Shown here: positions 16,523 through 24,278 of the stretch, one piece after another
Numbering within the stretch: position 1 is the first letter of the stretch
Layout: each line of letters begins with the position of its first letter
NCBI GenBank assembly: GCA_003550665.1
Contig: PUKW01000319.1
Coordinates: forward strand, 1 to 36,065
Direction of reading: 5' to 3'
Length of the DNA: 36,065 bases
Origin: Paracoccaceae bacterium
GTDB taxonomy: Bacteria; Pseudomonadota; Alphaproteobacteria; Rhodobacterales; Rhodobacteraceae
The notes under the pieces: model-generated
What the model was told of the DNA's origin: nothing
Seen by the model: only the letters and a program-made list of their open reading frames with translations
The model's database searches: none
Translations under genes and position numbers: made by a program

Positions 16523-16626
16523 GAGCGCATGTTGCGCAAAAGTGGGGACCGGTTTTGCGCTCCTGCGACATGCGACTTCAGAAGGTCAGAGCGCGTCGCG
16601 CGAATGCGAATGAAGGCGACGCGCTC
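16523..16626 (+). repeat. RIME/Bru-RS-like palindromic repeat, copy C
   Basis: A 104-base copy bounded by GAGCGC and GCGCTC. Palindrome 1 is GCGCAAAA-GTGGGGACCGG-TTTTGCGC; palindrome 2 is GCGCGTCGC-GCGAATGCGAATGAAG-GCGACGCGC. Both arms are well preserved, so this is likely the youngest copy. It lies inside the tct operon between the receptor gene and tctB. Confidence 0.88.
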
Positions 16627-16710
16627 CAGGCCCGGTGCGCGACCGACGCAGGCGCCGCCGGCGCCCGCCGGACCAGCGGTCGCACTACTGCACGGCCTCG
16701 GGAGGATGCT

Positions 16711-17160
16711 ATGCGGAATATGTTGAATGCCGATGCGGCTGCGGGTCTTGTCGCCACGGCGCTCGGCGCGGTCGTGGTCGCTTACTCGCTCTCCAGCTAC
16801 TCGGTCGGAACCCCGCGAAGCATGGGGCCGGGCTTCTTTCCGGTCGGGCTTGGAAGCCTTCTGGTGTTCATAGGCGTCATCCTGACCGCGACCAGCCTCA
16901 AGGGCGGGGCGCCCTTGCCCAGGCTCAACCCGCGCCCGTGGGTGGTCATCCCGCTGGCCATCCTCGCCTTCGCGCTGCTCCTGCCGCGGGCGGGATTCGG
17001 CCCTGCAGGCGTCGTGGCGATGATCGTGGCCGCATTCGCCGAGCGGCGCCCCGCGCTGCCCGGACTTCTGTTGCTCGTCGCGGTGCTCGTTCCGGTGAGC
17101 TGGGCGCTGTTCTCGCAGGGACTCGGGATTCCGCTCAACTTTCTGGTCTGGAGGATCTGA
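16711..17160 (+). CDS. tctB: Tripartite tricarboxylate transporter small membrane subunit
   Basis: A 149-residue inner-membrane protein with four predicted helices (about 9-30, 42-62, 77-95 and 115-140). The motif GTPRSMGPGFFPVGLGSLLV at about 33-52 is the TctB hallmark. It pairs with TctA to form the membrane part of the TTT importer. ATG 16711 follows GGGAGGA; an in-frame extension back to 16555 would run through the repeat element and is rejected. The stop TGA overlaps the tctA ATG by one base. Confidence 0.92.
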   Translation: MRNMLNADAAAGLVATALGAVVVAYSLSSYSVGTPRSMGPGFFPVGLGSLLVFIGVILTATSLKGGAPLPRLNPRPWVVIPLAILAFALLLPRAGFGPAGVVAMIVAAFAERRPALPGLLLLVAVLVPVSWALFSQGLGIPLNFLVWRI

Positions 17161-18701
17161 TGGGGCTTCTCGAGAGCCTGCAGCTCGGCTTTGCCACCGC
17201 GCTGACGATGGAGAACCTGCTCTACTGTCTGCTCGGCGTGACCGTCGGCATGGTGGTTGGCGTCCTGCCCGGGGTCGGGCATCTTGCCGCGATTTCCCTG
17301 CTGATGCCGCTGACCTTCCACGTGCCAACCACGGCGGCTTTGGTGATGCTGGCGGGTATCTATTACGGCGCGCAATACGGCGGCTCGATCGCCTCGATCC
17401 TGCTGAACCTGCCCGGGACGGCCTCATCGGCGGTGTTATGCCTCGATGGCTACCCGATGACGCAGCAGGGCCGCGCGGGGCCGGCGCTCCTGATCACCAC
17501 CATCGCATCCTTCTTCGGAAGCTGCGTGGCGATCCTCGTGCTCGTGCTGCTGGCCCCGCCGCTCGCCCAGCTCGCGCTCGCCTTCCATTCAGCGGATTAC
17601 TTCGCGATGATGATTCTCGGGCTCGTGGCGGCGGGGTCAGTCGCCTCTGGAAAACCCCTCATCGGGCTCGCGAGCGTGCTCATCGGGCTGATCCTGGCGC
17701 TCATCGGGATCGATCTCAACACCGGCGCGATGCGCTTTACCTTCGGTGTCCCCGAACTTTTCGAGGGGCTGAGCATCATCGTGCTGGCGATGGCGCTCTT
17801 CGGGGTGGTGGAGGTGATCTCGTCGATCGGGCAGCCGTCGACCGGCGCCGCGGCGAAGACGCGCATCACCTTCCGCGGGCTTTTGCCGTCGCGCGCGGAG
17901 TTTCGCGAAAGCCTCGCGCCGATGCTGCGCGGTGCCGGCGTGGGCACGGGGATCGGCGTGCTGCCCGGAACCGGGGGCGGGTCGATGGCCTCCTTCATGG
18001 CCTACGCGGTGGAAAAACGCCGCTCCCGCACGCCCGAGCGCTTCGGCAAGGGCGCGATCCCCGGCATCTCCGCGCCCGAGAGCGCCAACAACGCCGCCGC
18101 GCAATCGGCCTTCGTGCCGACGCTGACGCTGGGCATCCCGGGCGACGCGATCATGGCGCTCATGCTCGGGGCACTCCTGATCCACGGCATCCAGCCCGGC
18201 CCGCGGGTGGTCACCGACAGCCCGGACCTGTTCTGGGGCCTGATCGTCAGCTTCCTGATCGGCAACCTGATCCTGCTGGTCCTGAACATTCCGCTGATCC
18301 AGATCTGGGTGCGGATCCTGCAGATACCCTATCGGTATCTCTTCCCCAGCATCATTCTGCTGATCTGCCTCGGCGTCTACAGCGTCAGCCGCTCGCCTGT
18401 GGACGTGATGCTGGTCGCCGGCCTCGCCGGGGCGGGGTATCTCCTGATCCGGCTCGGCTTCGATCCGGCGGCGATGCTGCTGGGCTTCATTCTCGGGCCG
18501 ATGATCGAGGAGAACATGCGCCGCGCCCTGCGCGTCAGCCGCGGCGACTTCATGATCTTTCTCGAGCGTCCGATCAGCGCGGGCTTTCTGACGCTGGCGC
18601 TGCTGATGCTCCTCTGGACCGGCTACACGGCGTTGCGCGCCCGGCGCCGGGCCGACGCCGAAACCACTGACACAGCAGACACCGAGGACCAGACACGATG
18701 A
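17160..18701 (+). CDS. tctA: Tripartite tricarboxylate transporter large membrane subunit
   Basis: A 513-residue polytopic protein, the usual length for TctA, with about 11-12 membrane helices. It has both family signatures: GVLPGVGHLAAISLLMPLTF and the second glycine-rich repeat GIGVLPGTGGGSMASF, followed by ISAPESANNAAAQSAFVPTL. It forms the cation-coupled translocation path for the ligand delivered by TctC. It starts at ATG 17160 within TGATG and has GGAGG just upstream. The stop overlaps the next gene's start as ATGA, so the aldolase and dehydrogenase are likely co-translated with the transporter. Confidence 0.95.
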   Translation: MGLLESLQLGFATALTMENLLYCLLGVTVGMVVGVLPGVGHLAAISLLMPLTFHVPTTAALVMLAGIYYGAQYGGSIASILLNLPGTASSAVLCLDGYPMTQQGRAGPALLITTIASFFGSCVAILVLVLLAPPLAQLALAFHSADYFAMMILGLVAAGSVASGKPLIGLASVLIGLILALIGIDLNTGAMRFTFGVPELFEGLSIIVLAMALFGVVEVISSIGQPSTGAAAKTRITFRGLLPSRAEFRESLAPMLRGAGVGTGIGVLPGTGGGSMASFMAYAVEKRRSRTPERFGKGAIPGISAPESANNAAAQSAFVPTLTLGIPGDAIMALMLGALLIHGIQPGPRVVTDSPDLFWGLIVSFLIGNLILLVLNIPLIQIWVRILQIPYRYLFPSIILLICLGVYSVSRSPVDVMLVAGLAGAGYLLIRLGFDPAAMLLGFILGPMIEENMRRALRVSRGDFMIFLERPISAGFLTLALLMLLWTGYTALRARRRADAETTDTADTEDQTR

Positions 18702-19417
18702 CCCAGCCCATCGCCGTGCGCCGGATCGAGCGCGCCGACACTTCCACACTCGATGGCCTCAGCCAGGCCGGCGTGGCCACCGTGCACGAGGCGCAAGGCC
18801 GCAGGGGGCTCATGGAGCCCGTGATGCGCCCGATCGCGGCGGGTCAGAGGATGGCCGGCAGCGCCGTGACCGCGCTCTGCACGCCGGGCGACAACTGGAT
18901 GCTGCATGTTGCGATCGAGCTCATGGGCCCCGGCGATGTCCTCGTGGTGGCCACCACGTCGCGGTGCACCGACGGCTATTTCGGCGATCTGCTCGGCGAG
19001 TTCGTGGCCGCGCGCGGCGGACAGGCCGTTGTCCTCGATACCGGTGTGCGCGACATAGCGGACCTCGCCGCCCAGGGGCTCCCCGTCTGGGCGCGGGCCA
19101 TCTCGGCGCAGAGCACGATCAAGGAGACGGTCGGCGCGGTGAATGTTCCCGTCACCTGCGCGGGCGTGCGCGTGGTGCCGGGCGATGCGGTCGTCGGGGA
19201 TGATGACGGGGTCGTGGTCGTTGCGCGCCCGCGCGCGGCGGAGGTCCTGGCCGCGGCGCAGGCCCGCATCGCCAAGGAGGACGCGATGCGCGAGCGGATC
19301 CGCGCCGGTGAGGCAACGCTCGACCTGCTTGACCTGCGCGACAGACTCGCCGAACGGGGGCTGTCCTACGCCGACGGTCCGCTGGACTGGTCGGACGATT
19401 CCGGCGCCGGCCGCTGA
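18698..19417 (+). CDS. 4-carboxy-4-hydroxy-2-oxoadipate / HMG aldolase (LigK/GalC-like)
   Basis: A 239-residue divalent-metal pyruvate aldolase. Conserved parts are GVATVHEAQGRRGLMEP at 25-41, GPGDVLVV at 77-84, GYFGDLLGEFVAARG at 93-107 and VVLDTGVRDIADL at 111-123, with R118-D119 as the substrate and metal-binding pair. GDAVVGDDDGVVVVARP follows. This pattern matches the class acting last in protocatechuate 4,5-cleavage and gallate pathways, which splits a tricarboxylate to pyruvate and oxaloacetate. Translational coupling to TctA suggests that the imported compound, or a near derivative, is its substrate. No ring-cleavage dioxygenase is in the window, so a complete aromatic pathway is not shown. 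Confidence 0.88.
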   Translation: MTQPIAVRRIERADTSTLDGLSQAGVATVHEAQGRRGLMEPVMRPIAAGQRMAGSAVTALCTPGDNWMLHVAIELMGPGDVLVVATTSRCTDGYFGDLLGEFVAARGGQAVVLDTGVRDIADLAAQGLPVWARAISAQSTIKETVGAVNVPVTCAGVRVVPGDAVVGDDDGVVVVARPRAAEVLAAAQARIAKEDAMRERIRAGEATLDLLDLRDRLAERGLSYADGPLDWSDDSGAGR

Positions 19418-19431
19418 AGAGGGAACGCGAC

Positions 19432-20388
19432 ATGCGCATCGCCATACTCGACGACTACACTGACACCGCGATCCCGGCTGCGGACTGGTCGGACACCGGC
19501 GAGATCACCGTATTTCACGATACGCTCACCGACAGGGCAGCGCTGATCGAGCGTCTGCGTCCCTTCGAGGTCATCTGCGCGATGCGCGAACGCACGCCGC
19601 TGCCTGCCGAGCTTATCGCCGCGCTGCCGAACCTGAAGCTCATCGTGACCTCCGGGATGCGCAACAAGGCCATCGACCTCGAGGCGGCGCGCGCCTGCGG
19701 GATCACGGTCTGCGGAACGGAGCTCGGCAAGACCAACACATCCGAGCTGACCATGGCGCTCATTCTCGCGGCCAATCGCCGCCTCCTGCCCGAGGCTGAA
19801 AGCCTGCGCGCCGGGGGCTGGCAGGTTGCGCTCGGACGGGAGCTTGCAGGGCTGACACTGGGCCTGGTCGGCCTCGGGCGGATCGGGGCGCAGATGGCCG
19901 GACTTGGCCGCGCCTTCGGAATGGAGATCGCCGCCTGGTCGCAGAACCTGACCGAGGCGCGCTGCGCCGCACTCGGGGTGCAGCAATGTGCCTCGCTGAC
20001 CGAATTGATGGGCTGCGCCGATGTGGTGTCGGTGCATCTGCTGCTCTCCGAGCGGACAACGGGACTCATCGGCGCCGATGCTTTCGCCGCGATGCGTCCC
20101 GGCGCAGTGTTCGTGAATACCTCGCGCGGGCCGATCGTGGATAATGCGTCGCTTCTCAAAGGGTTGCGGGCGGGTCAAATACAGGTCGCGGCTCTCGATG
20201 TCTTCGACACGGAGCCACTGCCCAAGGACCATCCGCTGCGCGACGAGCCGCTGATCGCCGAAGGCCGGCTCCTGCTGACCCCCCATCTGGGCTACGCGAC
20301 CGAGCAGAACTTCCGCCTCGCTTACGGGCAGATGGTCGAGGCGATCCAGGCCTGGAAGGCAGGCAATCCCGTTCGCGCATTGACCTGA
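19432..20388 (+). CDS. D-2-hydroxyacid dehydrogenase family protein
   Basis: A 318-residue NAD(P)-dependent oxidoreductase of the D-isomer-specific 2-hydroxyacid dehydrogenase family. The Rossmann motif is GLVGLGRIGAQMAGLGRAFG (G147-x-G149-x2-G152). The catalytic triad is R232 (TSRGPIVD), E261 (DVFDTEPLP) and H285 (TPHLGYAT). It would interconvert a 2-oxo acid and a D-2-hydroxy acid, for example to prepare a hydroxylated substrate for the aldolase or to reduce a product. It follows the aldolase by 14 bases and ends the tct operon. Cofactor preference and substrate cannot be read with certainty. Confidence 0.92.
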   Translation: MRIAILDDYTDTAIPAADWSDTGEITVFHDTLTDRAALIERLRPFEVICAMRERTPLPAELIAALPNLKLIVTSGMRNKAIDLEAARACGITVCGTELGKTNTSELTMALILAANRRLLPEAESLRAGGWQVALGRELAGLTLGLVGLGRIGAQMAGLGRAFGMEIAAWSQNLTEARCAALGVQQCASLTELMGCADVVSVHLLLSERTTGLIGADAFAAMRPGAVFVNTSRGPIVDNASLLKGLRAGQIQVAALDVFDTEPLPKDHPLRDEPLIAEGRLLLTPHLGYATEQNFRLAYGQMVEAIQAWKAGNPVRALT

Positions 20389-20404
20389 CGGTCGCCCTGC
20401 CAAC

Positions 20405-20650
20405 GCGACGGACCGCATCGGGATCGTCGCCGGATCGATCATCCTGCGTATAGCGGGGACGACGGATGCGAAGCGGGCGGCCGCCCCGGCGCTGCGCGCG
20501 GCGGCATGATCCCTGCCGGGCAATCGGTTCGGATCGCCCATGCCGCCGGGCCGGTTGACATGCGCAAGGGCCACGACGGTCTGGCGGCGGTCGGCAAGCG
20601 TCTCGAACAGCCGCGCACGCCGGCTCGGCGGTATCGGGGCGCTCGCATGC
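20405..20650 (+). mobile_element. IS66-family relic (TnpA end plus TnpB start)
   Basis: Two coupled fragments. The first (20411-20509) reads DRIGIVAGSIILRIAGTTDA then KRAAA and ends in TGA, like the C-terminus of IS66 TnpA. The second starts at an overlapping ATG (20506), MIPAGQSVRIAHAAGPVDMR then KGHDGLAA, the N-terminus of IS66 TnpB. The ATGA coupling is itself typical of IS66. Recognisable sequence fades after about 20600, and the large TnpC is absent. Confidence 0.8.
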
Positions 20651-20669
20651 GGAGTGTCCCCGGGGCCTC

Positions 20670-21017
20670 TCAGGCCGGGGTGAACAGGTGGATTGCGGGC
20701 GCACGCGCGGCATCGCACGAGCTTGTGACGAGCACGGGAAAGAGCGTGAAGAGCGTCGCCACCAGCCCGGTCCAGGCGCCGGCGCGCGGAAGTCCCGCGC
20801 GCATCCCGCCCGAGGCCGGCAGCCGCTGCAGCAGCGCCGCCCCGGCGATCAGCCCCAGCGCCCAGCTTCCCACGAGCGCGGCCCGCTGCAGCGAGACCGG
20901 GCCCGCCACAACCCCGTCCCAGCCGAGCGCGCAGCCCGCACCGTGCAGCGCATACACCACCGAAAAGGTGACCGCCCAGATCATCGGCCCGGCGATGCTG
21001 CGCGCGAGAAAGCTCAT
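20670..21017 (-). CDS. Small membrane protein of the oxidase cluster
   Basis: A 115-residue hydrophobic protein with about three or four membrane segments (WAVTFSVVYALHGAGCALGW, ALVGSWALGLIAGAALLQ, WTGLVATLFTLFPVLV). I recognise no family. The start overlaps the stop of the fused subunit I-III gene as ATGA, so it is translationally coupled and probably an accessory or assembly subunit of that oxidase. Its one conserved-looking feature is a late SSCDAARAP near the membrane boundary. It ends close to the IS66 relic, which may have trimmed further genes of the cluster. Confidence 0.7.
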   Translation of the reverse strand: MSFLARSIAGPMIWAVTFSVVYALHGAGCALGWDGVVAGPVSLQRAALVGSWALGLIAGAALLQRLPASGGMRAGLPRAGAWTGLVATLFTLFPVLVTSSCDAARAPAIHLFTPA

Positions 21018-23569
21018 CCGCCCGCCCCCTGCGCGAGCAGGATGGCCCCCGCGATCAGCGCCGTGACGGCGGCGAAGTCCTGCCAGAGCCGCCAGGCGGG
21101 CAGGCAGCCGGCGCGCGCACCGACGATCTCGCCGCGCCTCGCCTGGTCGAGCGCGAAGGCCGCCATGCCCGCCGCGATCAGCGCGTGCAGGCCGACATAG
21201 CCCGTGAGCACGCCGCGCAGCGCGTCGCGCGCGTGCCGGGTCGGATCGTCGAGCACGGCGGCCGCTAGCCAGCCGAGGCAGGCGAGCGCCACGAGATTGG
21301 CCAGGAGCCCCGCCGCCGCGGGCAGCACGGCCCCGCCGCGGCCCTGTGCGCGCAGCCCGAGCCGCACCGCGACCACGCCAAGGCCGAGCCCGGCCACGAG
21401 CCCCGCGATCAGCCCCGCGCCGAGTTCCGGATCCCCGGTGAGTTCGGGCGGCGGCCAGCCCAGGGCGACGACGCTGAGAAACCCAACCCCGAAGAGCAGC
21501 GCGGCAAAGAGCGTGCCATCGGCCAGCAGCAGGCAGACCGCGCCGGTGCGCCCCAGCGTGTCCTGGCGATGGGTGTGGACCGGCAGGGTCAGACCCGGCG
21601 CCACTTCCACGGGTGCCGCATCGCGCCCCCGCGCCATGCCGCGCGCCCAGACCCAGATCAGCGCCGCAACGAGGGCGAGTGCGGGCAGCGTCAGCCAGTA
21701 GAGCCCGCTCAGCATCATCAGCACGAAGACGCCGATCGCGCCGGCGAGGCCGAGCGGCAGCGCCGTATTGCCCGGAAGGATCGCGACGAATTCGGGCCGC
21801 GCGCTGCCGACCCCGGTGACGAGCACTTCGCGCCGTCCGCGCGGCGCGCCGGGCAGCAGCCCCTCGCCGCGCGCGAGACCCTGCGCCGCCTGCGCGCCGC
21901 CGTCAAGCCGTCCGGGGCCGGGCAGCGAGGCGAAATTGTAGCTCGGCGGCGGCAGGCGCATCGCCCAGTCGAGCCCGGGCGCGCGCCACGGATCCCGCGG
22001 GCTGCGCGGTCCGAGCCAGGCCTGAAGCACCAGGTCGAGCGCAAAGAGCGCAAAGCCGATCGTCATCACGAAACCGAAGAGCGACGAGGTCAGGTTCAGC
22101 CAGATCCATTCGGGATTGTCCGGATAGACGTCGATCCGCCGCGGCATCCCCATCAGCCCGGTCAGGTGCATCAGGAAGAAGGTGCCGTGAAACCCGATAA
22201 GGATCGTCCAGAAGGCGGTCTCGCCCAGCCCCTTGATGCGCGCGCGCCCGGTGATCTGCGGCATCCAGTAGGCCGCCGCCGCCATCATCGGAAAGACGAA
22301 GCCCCCGATCAGGACGTAATGCAGATGCGCGACCACGAAATGCGTGTCATGCGCCTGCCAGTTGAAGGGCACGATGGCCAGCATCACGCCCGTCAGCCCG
22401 CCCATCACGAAGGTCAGGAAGAACCCCATGACGTGATACATCGGCAGGTGCATCTCGGGCCGGCCCTTCCACATCGTCCCGATCCAGGCAAAGACCTGCA
22501 CCGCGGTGGGCACCGCCACGAGCACCGAGGCCGCCGAGAAGAAGGCCAGCGCCATATGCGGGATGCCGACCGTGAACATATGATGCACCCACAGCCCGAA
22601 GGACAGGAACACCAACGCCACGATCGCCGCGACGATCGCGCCGTAGCCGAGGATCGTGGTGCGGCACATCACCGGGATGATCGTCGAAAGCGCCCCGGCG
22701 GCGGGCAGGAAGATAATATAGACCTCCGGATGGCCGAACAGCCAGAACAGATGCTGCCACAGCAGCGGGTCGCCGCCGCGCGCGACCTCGAAGAAGGGCC
22801 AGCCGAAGGCGCGCTCGATCTCGAGCAGCACCGAGGCCAGGATCAGCGGCGGGAACCCCACCAGCATCATCACGCTCGTGCCCAGCATGTACCATGCGAA
22901 AAGCGGCATCTCGGTGAGCTTCATGCCCGGCGCGCGCTGGCGCAGGATCGTCACCGTGATCTCGACCGCGGCGGCGAGCGCCGAAATCTCCACGAAGGTC
23001 ACGCCGAGCAGCCAGACATCAGCGTTCACCCCGGGCGAATAGTTCGCCCCCGAGAGCGGGGTGTACATGAACCAGCCGTCATGCGGCGCCACCCCGCCCA
23101 GAAGCGCGAAGATCAGGATCAGCCCGCCGAACAGGTAGCACCAGTAACCCAGCGCCGTGAGCCGCGGGAAGGCGAGGTCGCGCGTGCCGAGGATCTTGGG
23201 CAGCATGTAGATCGCCAGCCCCTCCAGCATCGGGATGGCAAAGAGGAACATCATGATGCTGCCATGCATCGTGAAGATCTGGTTGTAGATCTCGGTATCG
23301 AGAAAGGCGCCCTCGGGCGTGGCGAGCTGGGCGCGGATCAGCATCGCGAGGATGCCGCCGATTGCGAAGAACACCAGCGCCGTGGCCATGAAGCGCAGCC
23401 CCAGCGTGGTGTGACTGACGGCGGTGATCTGGCCGCGCCAGCCCGGCGCGTTAGCCCAGGCGCGGTCGAGCTCGCGGTGCAGCCCGAGCGCGCGCTGCGG
23501 CGCATTGGCGGCGATCTCGCCCGCGGCGGCGCCTGTGCCGGCCGCGGCGCCAATGGTGGCGTCAGTCAT
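21014..23569 (-). CDS. ctaD: Cytochrome c oxidase, fused subunit I and III (CoxN-like)
   Basis: An 851-residue inner-membrane protein. Residues about 50-560 are subunit I of a heme-copper oxidase, with H280-P-E-V-Y284 (the His-Tyr pair and E282), the HH copper ligands in GLWVHHMFTVG, and the heme ligands in VVAHLHYVLIGG. Residues about 640-851 are a shortened subunit III-like region with five helices. Key proton-path positions are unusual. D131 at the D-channel mouth is kept (RDLAFPRL), but the channel asparagines are I120 and T138, and the K-channel lysine is Q358 (AVQVFAW). Such changes occur in CoxMNOP-type oxidases as I recall them. ATG 23569 overlaps the subunit II stop as ATGACTGA. Confidence 0.93.
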   Translation of the reverse strand: MTDATIGAAAGTGAAAGEIAANAPQRALGLHRELDRAWANAPGWRGQITAVSHTTLGLRFMATALVFFAIGGILAMLIRAQLATPEGAFLDTEIYNQIFTMHGSIMMFLFAIPMLEGLAIYMLPKILGTRDLAFPRLTALGYWCYLFGGLILIFALLGGVAPHDGWFMYTPLSGANYSPGVNADVWLLGVTFVEISALAAAVEITVTILRQRAPGMKLTEMPLFAWYMLGTSVMMLVGFPPLILASVLLEIERAFGWPFFEVARGGDPLLWQHLFWLFGHPEVYIIFLPAAGALSTIIPVMCRTTILGYGAIVAAIVALVFLSFGLWVHHMFTVGIPHMALAFFSAASVLVAVPTAVQVFAWIGTMWKGRPEMHLPMYHVMGFFLTFVMGGLTGVMLAIVPFNWQAHDTHFVVAHLHYVLIGGFVFPMMAAAAYWMPQITGRARIKGLGETAFWTILIGFHGTFFLMHLTGLMGMPRRIDVYPDNPEWIWLNLTSSLFGFVMTIGFALFALDLVLQAWLGPRSPRDPWRAPGLDWAMRLPPPSYNFASLPGPGRLDGGAQAAQGLARGEGLLPGAPRGRREVLVTGVGSARPEFVAILPGNTALPLGLAGAIGVFVLMMLSGLYWLTLPALALVAALIWVWARGMARGRDAAPVEVAPGLTLPVHTHRQDTLGRTGAVCLLLADGTLFAALLFGVGFLSVVALGWPPPELTGDPELGAGLIAGLVAGLGLGVVAVRLGLRAQGRGGAVLPAAAGLLANLVALACLGWLAAAVLDDPTRHARDALRGVLTGYVGLHALIAAGMAAFALDQARRGEIVGARAGCLPAWRLWQDFAAVTALIAGAILLAQGAGG

Positions 23570-24227
23570 CGGCGAACTCCTCGGCAGGCGGGGCGTCCGC
23601 GAGCGCGTCGGGCGGCGCGTCGGCGTCGTAGGCCACGAGCTCGAAGCGCATCGCGGCATGACCCAGCCCGCAGAACTCGGCGCAGAGCCCCTCATGCGTG
23701 CCGGGCCGGTCGGCCTCGATCCGCAGCAGGTTGCGCCGGCCCGGGATCGCGTCGACCTTTCCCGCAAGCTGCGGCACCCAGAAGGCGTGAATCACGTCCT
23801 CGGCTGTGACGATCACGTCCACGGGGCGGCCGGCGGGGATATAAAGCGTGTCGTCGGTCTCCACCATTCCGCCCTCGGCATCGGGCTGGGCAAAGCGCCA
23901 GCCCCATTGATAGGCGTGCGCGCGCACCTCGACCGCGCCGTCATCGCGCGGCAGGATCCGCTCGCCGACCCACAGCCCCGCAACCAGCACCGTCGTGAGC
24001 ACCACGAGCGAAAACCCCAGCCCCCAGCCATGCGTCCAGTAGCGCGCCGGGCGCACCCGCGGCGGGCCGAAACTCAGCGCCAGCAGCACCCCCACGAGCA
24101 GCGTGATCGCCGCCGAGCCGATCAGCATCCCCCACCACAACAGCGCGATGTCGCCGGCCGCCGGCCCCGCCGGGGCGAGGGTCGAGAGCGGGCCGTCGCA
24201 CCCCGCGAGCAGCAGCACCATCGCCAC
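23562..24227 (-). CDS. ctaC: Cytochrome c oxidase subunit II (lipoprotein)
   Basis: About 221 residues. The lipobox LLLAGC lies at the N-terminus. Two membrane helices follow (LWWGMLIGSAAITLLVGVLL and GFSLVVLTTVLVAGLWV). The periplasmic cupredoxin domain has AYQWGWRF, VIHAFWVPQLAGKVDAIPG and the CuA ligand set GLCAEFCGLGHAAM. There is no fused cytochrome c domain. It accepts electrons from cytochrome c and passes them to the fused subunit I. The start is uncertain: GTG 24227 and ATG 24221 both give very short signal sequences, and a rare CTG at 24248 would restore a charged n-region. Its gene is overlapped on the upstream side by the divergent DUF2231 gene's leader. Confidence 0.88.
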   Translation of the reverse strand: MAMVLLLAGCDGPLSTLAPAGPAAGDIALLWWGMLIGSAAITLLVGVLLALSFGPPRVRPARYWTHGWGLGFSLVVLTTVLVAGLWVGERILPRDDGAVEVRAHAYQWGWRFAQPDAEGGMVETDDTLYIPAGRPVDVIVTAEDVIHAFWVPQLAGKVDAIPGRRNLLRIEADRPGTHEGLCAEFCGLGHAAMRFELVAYDADAPPDALADAPPAEEFADD

Positions 24228-24278
24228 CGGTGCAGACCGGCGCAGCTTCTGATAGCGTGCCGCGAAAGGAGACCGCCC

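Noticed and set aside
21569-23809. A 746-codon forward frame opposite the oxidase subunit I gene
   Set aside because: The reverse strand encodes a complete heme-copper oxidase with all ligands. The forward translation is full of His/Arg/Glu/Gln, typical of an antisense shadow.
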